Shown one piece after another: positions 62,644-64,000 of a DNA stretch of 64,000 nucleotides; the stretch's first letter is position 1; every line of letters starts with the position of its first letter. Source of the stretch: Pseudomonas benzenivorans (GTDB lineage Bacteria > Pseudomonadota > Gammaproteobacteria > Pseudomonadales > Pseudomonadaceae); contig NZ_CP137892.1 in NCBI RefSeq assembly GCF_033547155.1, positions 4,436,625-4,500,624 of the forward strand, given 5' to 3'. A program made the translations under genes and the position numbers. The notes under the pieces were generated by a model. It was not told where the DNA came from and ran no database searches. It was given only the letters and a program-made list of their open reading frames with translations.

Positions 62644-62796
62644 TCAAGGTGTTCCTCAAGAGTCCTGACCAGCGCCCAGGCTATCAGCAACCTGGGCCGG
62701 CACCCGCGTCCGGAGCAGATGCTTGCCGCGAGAGGGTGGACGAACGCTAGGGCATATGTAGCTCCTGTGCAGCATGTGCGCCGATTGCGTCGAGGT

Positions 62797-62827
62797 GTCG
62801 CAAGCCCGGCGAACCGGGGCTTGCGAC
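62797..62827 (-). terminator. Hairpin between the LEA-like gene and the DUF6502 gene
   Basis: GTCGCAAGCCC and GGGCTTGCGAC form a perfect 11-bp stem with a 9-base loop. There is no T tract on the minus strand, so it may be a Rho-aided end or an RNA-stability element for the gene ending at 62881. Confidence 0.55.
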
Positions 62828-62880
62828 TCCCTGGCATTACGTCCCTTGGGCCCCCGGGACGTCCTCTACTACGCGCAGGC

Positions 62881-63756
62881 CTAGTGCTCTACCTCGACCA
62901 CGTCCAGATCCGGAGCGTCGGGCGCGTCATCGGGCTCCATCTCGACGACATCGTCGTCCGGATCATCGGGGGCATCGGGCGCGTCATCGTCGTCATGTGG
63001 GCGAGCCGCCTTGGCCGCATCCCGGGCGGCATCTCGGGCTACATCTGCAGCCGCTTTGGCTGCATCTCGAGCCGCATCGGCCTCATCCTTGGCGGCATCC
63101 CGGGCGGCGTCTGCAGCCGCTCTGGCGGCATCCCGGGCCGCATCTGCAGCGGCTCTGGCCGCGTCGCGGGCGGCATCGGCGTTCGGATCTCCAGCCGCCT
63201 TGGCCGCATCTCGGGCGGCATCTGCAGCCGCTCTGGCGGCATCCCGGGCCGCATCTGCCGCGTCTCTGGCCGCCTCTCGGGCCGCGTCTGCAGCGTCTCT
63301 AGCCGCCTCCCTGGTCGCATTGGCCTCATTTCTCGCGGCGTCTCTGTCCGCATCTGCGGCATCTTTCGCCGCGTCGTGGTCCCGGCCCTTGCCATGGCCC
63401 CTGTTTCCGGCCATGCCATCATGGTCGGCGTCGTCGCCGCCGCGGCCGCCATGACCGTCGCCGTCGTGGCCCCCTCTGCCATGACCGCCGCCGTCGCCGC
63501 CGTGTCCACCGCCGTCGCCGTGACCGCCACCACCGTGACCGCTTCGACCGCCGCCGCCGTCGCCACCGTGACCGCCGCCACCGTCACCCCCTCGGCCGCC
63601 GCCACCATCACCGCCATGACCGCCGCCGCTGCCGCCGCTACCCCCATCCTTGGCGTACACGCTGGAGAAACTATCCACGTAATCGGGTACCAGGACCGTC
63701 GATGCCGACAGGACGCCACCAATGGCCAGAGCCAACAAACATTTCTTGAGCAGCAT
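62881..63756 (-). CDS. Exported repeat protein: Gly/His-rich, LEA-like 11-mers, acidic tail
   Basis: 291 residues. N-terminal signal-like segment (MLLKKCLLALAIGGVLSAST; cleavage uncertain). Residues 37-107 are almost only Gly, His, Asp and Arg, a likely metal-binding, disordered region. Residues 134-188 and 193-247 are two blocks of five 11-residue units of the form ADAARDAARAA, separated by GDPN. The tail (253-291) is Asp/Glu/Pro-rich. GGAGG lies 7 bases before the ATG; a longer upstream reading would precede the signal segment and is rejected. I know of no named family; the 11-mer period is that of group 3 LEA proteins and other amphipathic helix repeats. Confidence 0.75.
   Translation of the reverse strand: MLLKKCLLALAIGGVLSASTVLVPDYVDSFSSVYAKDGGSGGSGGGHGGDGGGGRGGDGGGGHGGDGGGGRSGHGGGGHGDGGGHGGDGGGHGRGGHDGDGHGGRGGDDADHDGMAGNRGHGKGRDHDAAKDAADADRDAARNEANATREAARDAADAAREAARDAADAARDAARAAADAARDAAKAAGDPNADAARDAARAAADAARDAARAAADAARDAAKDEADAARDAAKAAADVARDAARDAAKAARPHDDDDAPDAPDDPDDDVVEMEPDDAPDAPDLDVVEVEH
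63016..63357 (-). repeat. Tandem 33-bp coding repeats
   Basis: Ten 33-bp units encode the 11-residue repeats, five on each side of a 12-bp spacer that encodes GDPN. Units differ by a few substitutions (Arg/Lys, Ala/Asp/Glu) and one Ala-to-Val. Such arrays usually vary in copy number between strains. Confidence 0.85.
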
Positions 63757-63925
63757 GATGAACCTCCGCTTAGAACTGCGTGGCGGCTTGCGCCGCGCAC
63801 GCAGTAACCAGTGAGTTTCCCGCCGCCCATCGGGGCGGCTAGCCAACCAGCGCGGCCATCTTTCTGCAGTGACTCGGTGCAACTGCGGTTTCCGCACGAT
63901 CCTTCGGGACCAGTCAGCCTTGTTG

Positions 63926-63944
63926 TGTGGGAAAATTTCCCACA
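63926..63944. promoter_or_regulatory. 19-bp palindrome at the start site of the LEA-like gene
   Basis: TGTGGGAAA-A-TTTCCCACA, perfect 9-1-9. It lies just downstream of the predicted -10 on the minus strand, where a repressor would sit. The regulator is not in the window. Confidence 0.7.
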
Positions 63945-63949
63945 AATTG

Positions 63950-63977
63950 AGATTAATACTGTCAGCCCGAGTGTCAA
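63950..63977 (-). promoter_or_regulatory. Predicted sigma-70 promoter of the LEA-like gene
   Basis: Minus strand TTGACA (63977-63972), 16 bases, TAATCT (63955-63950), about 200 bases before the ATG, giving a long leader. The -35 is consensus, the -10 moderate. Confidence 0.6.
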
Positions 63978-64000
63978 CGACCGGTGGTCAGGCCAGTCGC

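Noticed and set aside
63016..63357. CRISPR-like array of 33-bp units
   Set aside because: Units are contiguous without unique spacers, in frame, and encode an 11-residue helix repeat.
62008..63807. Plus-strand open frame with periodic CSRxGGIPGRI-like repeats
   Set aside because: The periodicity is the complement of the 33-bp repeats in the minus-strand gene, which has a signal peptide and a strong ribosome site; the plus frame has neither.

Overview
This is one continuous stretch of a GC-rich Pseudomonas chromosome spanning the replication origin. Gene order (glmS-glmR-glmU-atpCDGAHFEBI-parB-parA-rsmG-mnmG-mnmE-yidC-yidD-rnpA-rpmH-oriC-dnaA-dnaN-recF-gyrB) and the flanking order plsC-gmhB-glyS-glyQ-tag-lpxL-pilZ-TPR-trkA-rsmB-fmt-def-lysM-dprA-tsaC-qor-hemF-aroE ... 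trpA-trpB are typical of Pseudomonas sensu lato, closest in layout to the P. aeruginosa lineage as I remember it. No tRNA, rRNA, CRISPR array, prophage or insertion sequence was seen.

Layout. 1-1.7 kb: end of trpB and trpA. 1.8-5.6 kb: small redox and YciI-like proteins, then a zinc phospholipase C (plcB-like) translationally coupled to a parvulin-type isomerase and a membrane-anchored coiled-coil protein. 5.8-12.1 kb: pbpG and a choline-O-sulfate locus (LysR regulator, choline sulfatase, choline-binding protein, SulP transporter). 12.2-29.2 kb: conserved housekeeping genes for shikimate, heme, translation initiation, potassium uptake, DNA uptake, glycyl-tRNA and LPS/phospholipid synthesis. 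29.6-44.9 kb: the replication and segregation core. gyrB-recF-dnaN-dnaA read away from oriC on one strand; rpmH-rnpA-yidD-yidC and mnmE-mnmG-rsmG-parA-parB read away on the other. Two parS sites lie inside recF. 45-52.3 kb: ATP synthase operon. 52.4-57 kb: glmU, an M23 peptidase, glmR and glmS with an empty attTn7 site. 57-64 kb: accessory region of exported or uncharacterised proteins.

The most interesting signals are outside the textbook genes. (1) Eleven perfect 9-bp DnaA boxes lie between 29 and 52 kb, including inside yidC, mnmE, mnmG, rsmG and parA, twice spelled with very rare codons, plus a perfect inverted pair forming a hairpin between atpD and atpC. (2) An HxlR regulator faces an operon encoding a DUF1329 protein and a small exported protein; the gap holds two 17-bp palindromes, one filling exactly the spacer of a promoter. 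(3) An exported protein at 62.9-63.8 kb has a Gly/His-rich region, ten near-perfect 11-residue LEA-like helical repeats and an acidic tail, behind a promoter with a 19-bp palindrome. (4) A DUF6502-DUF5666-outer membrane barrel cluster. (5) A family of about 75-bp inverted repeats in intergenic gaps.

Start codons were chosen from Shine-Dalgarno spacing, signal peptides and family length. Family assignments come from motif recognition alone; no database search was possible.
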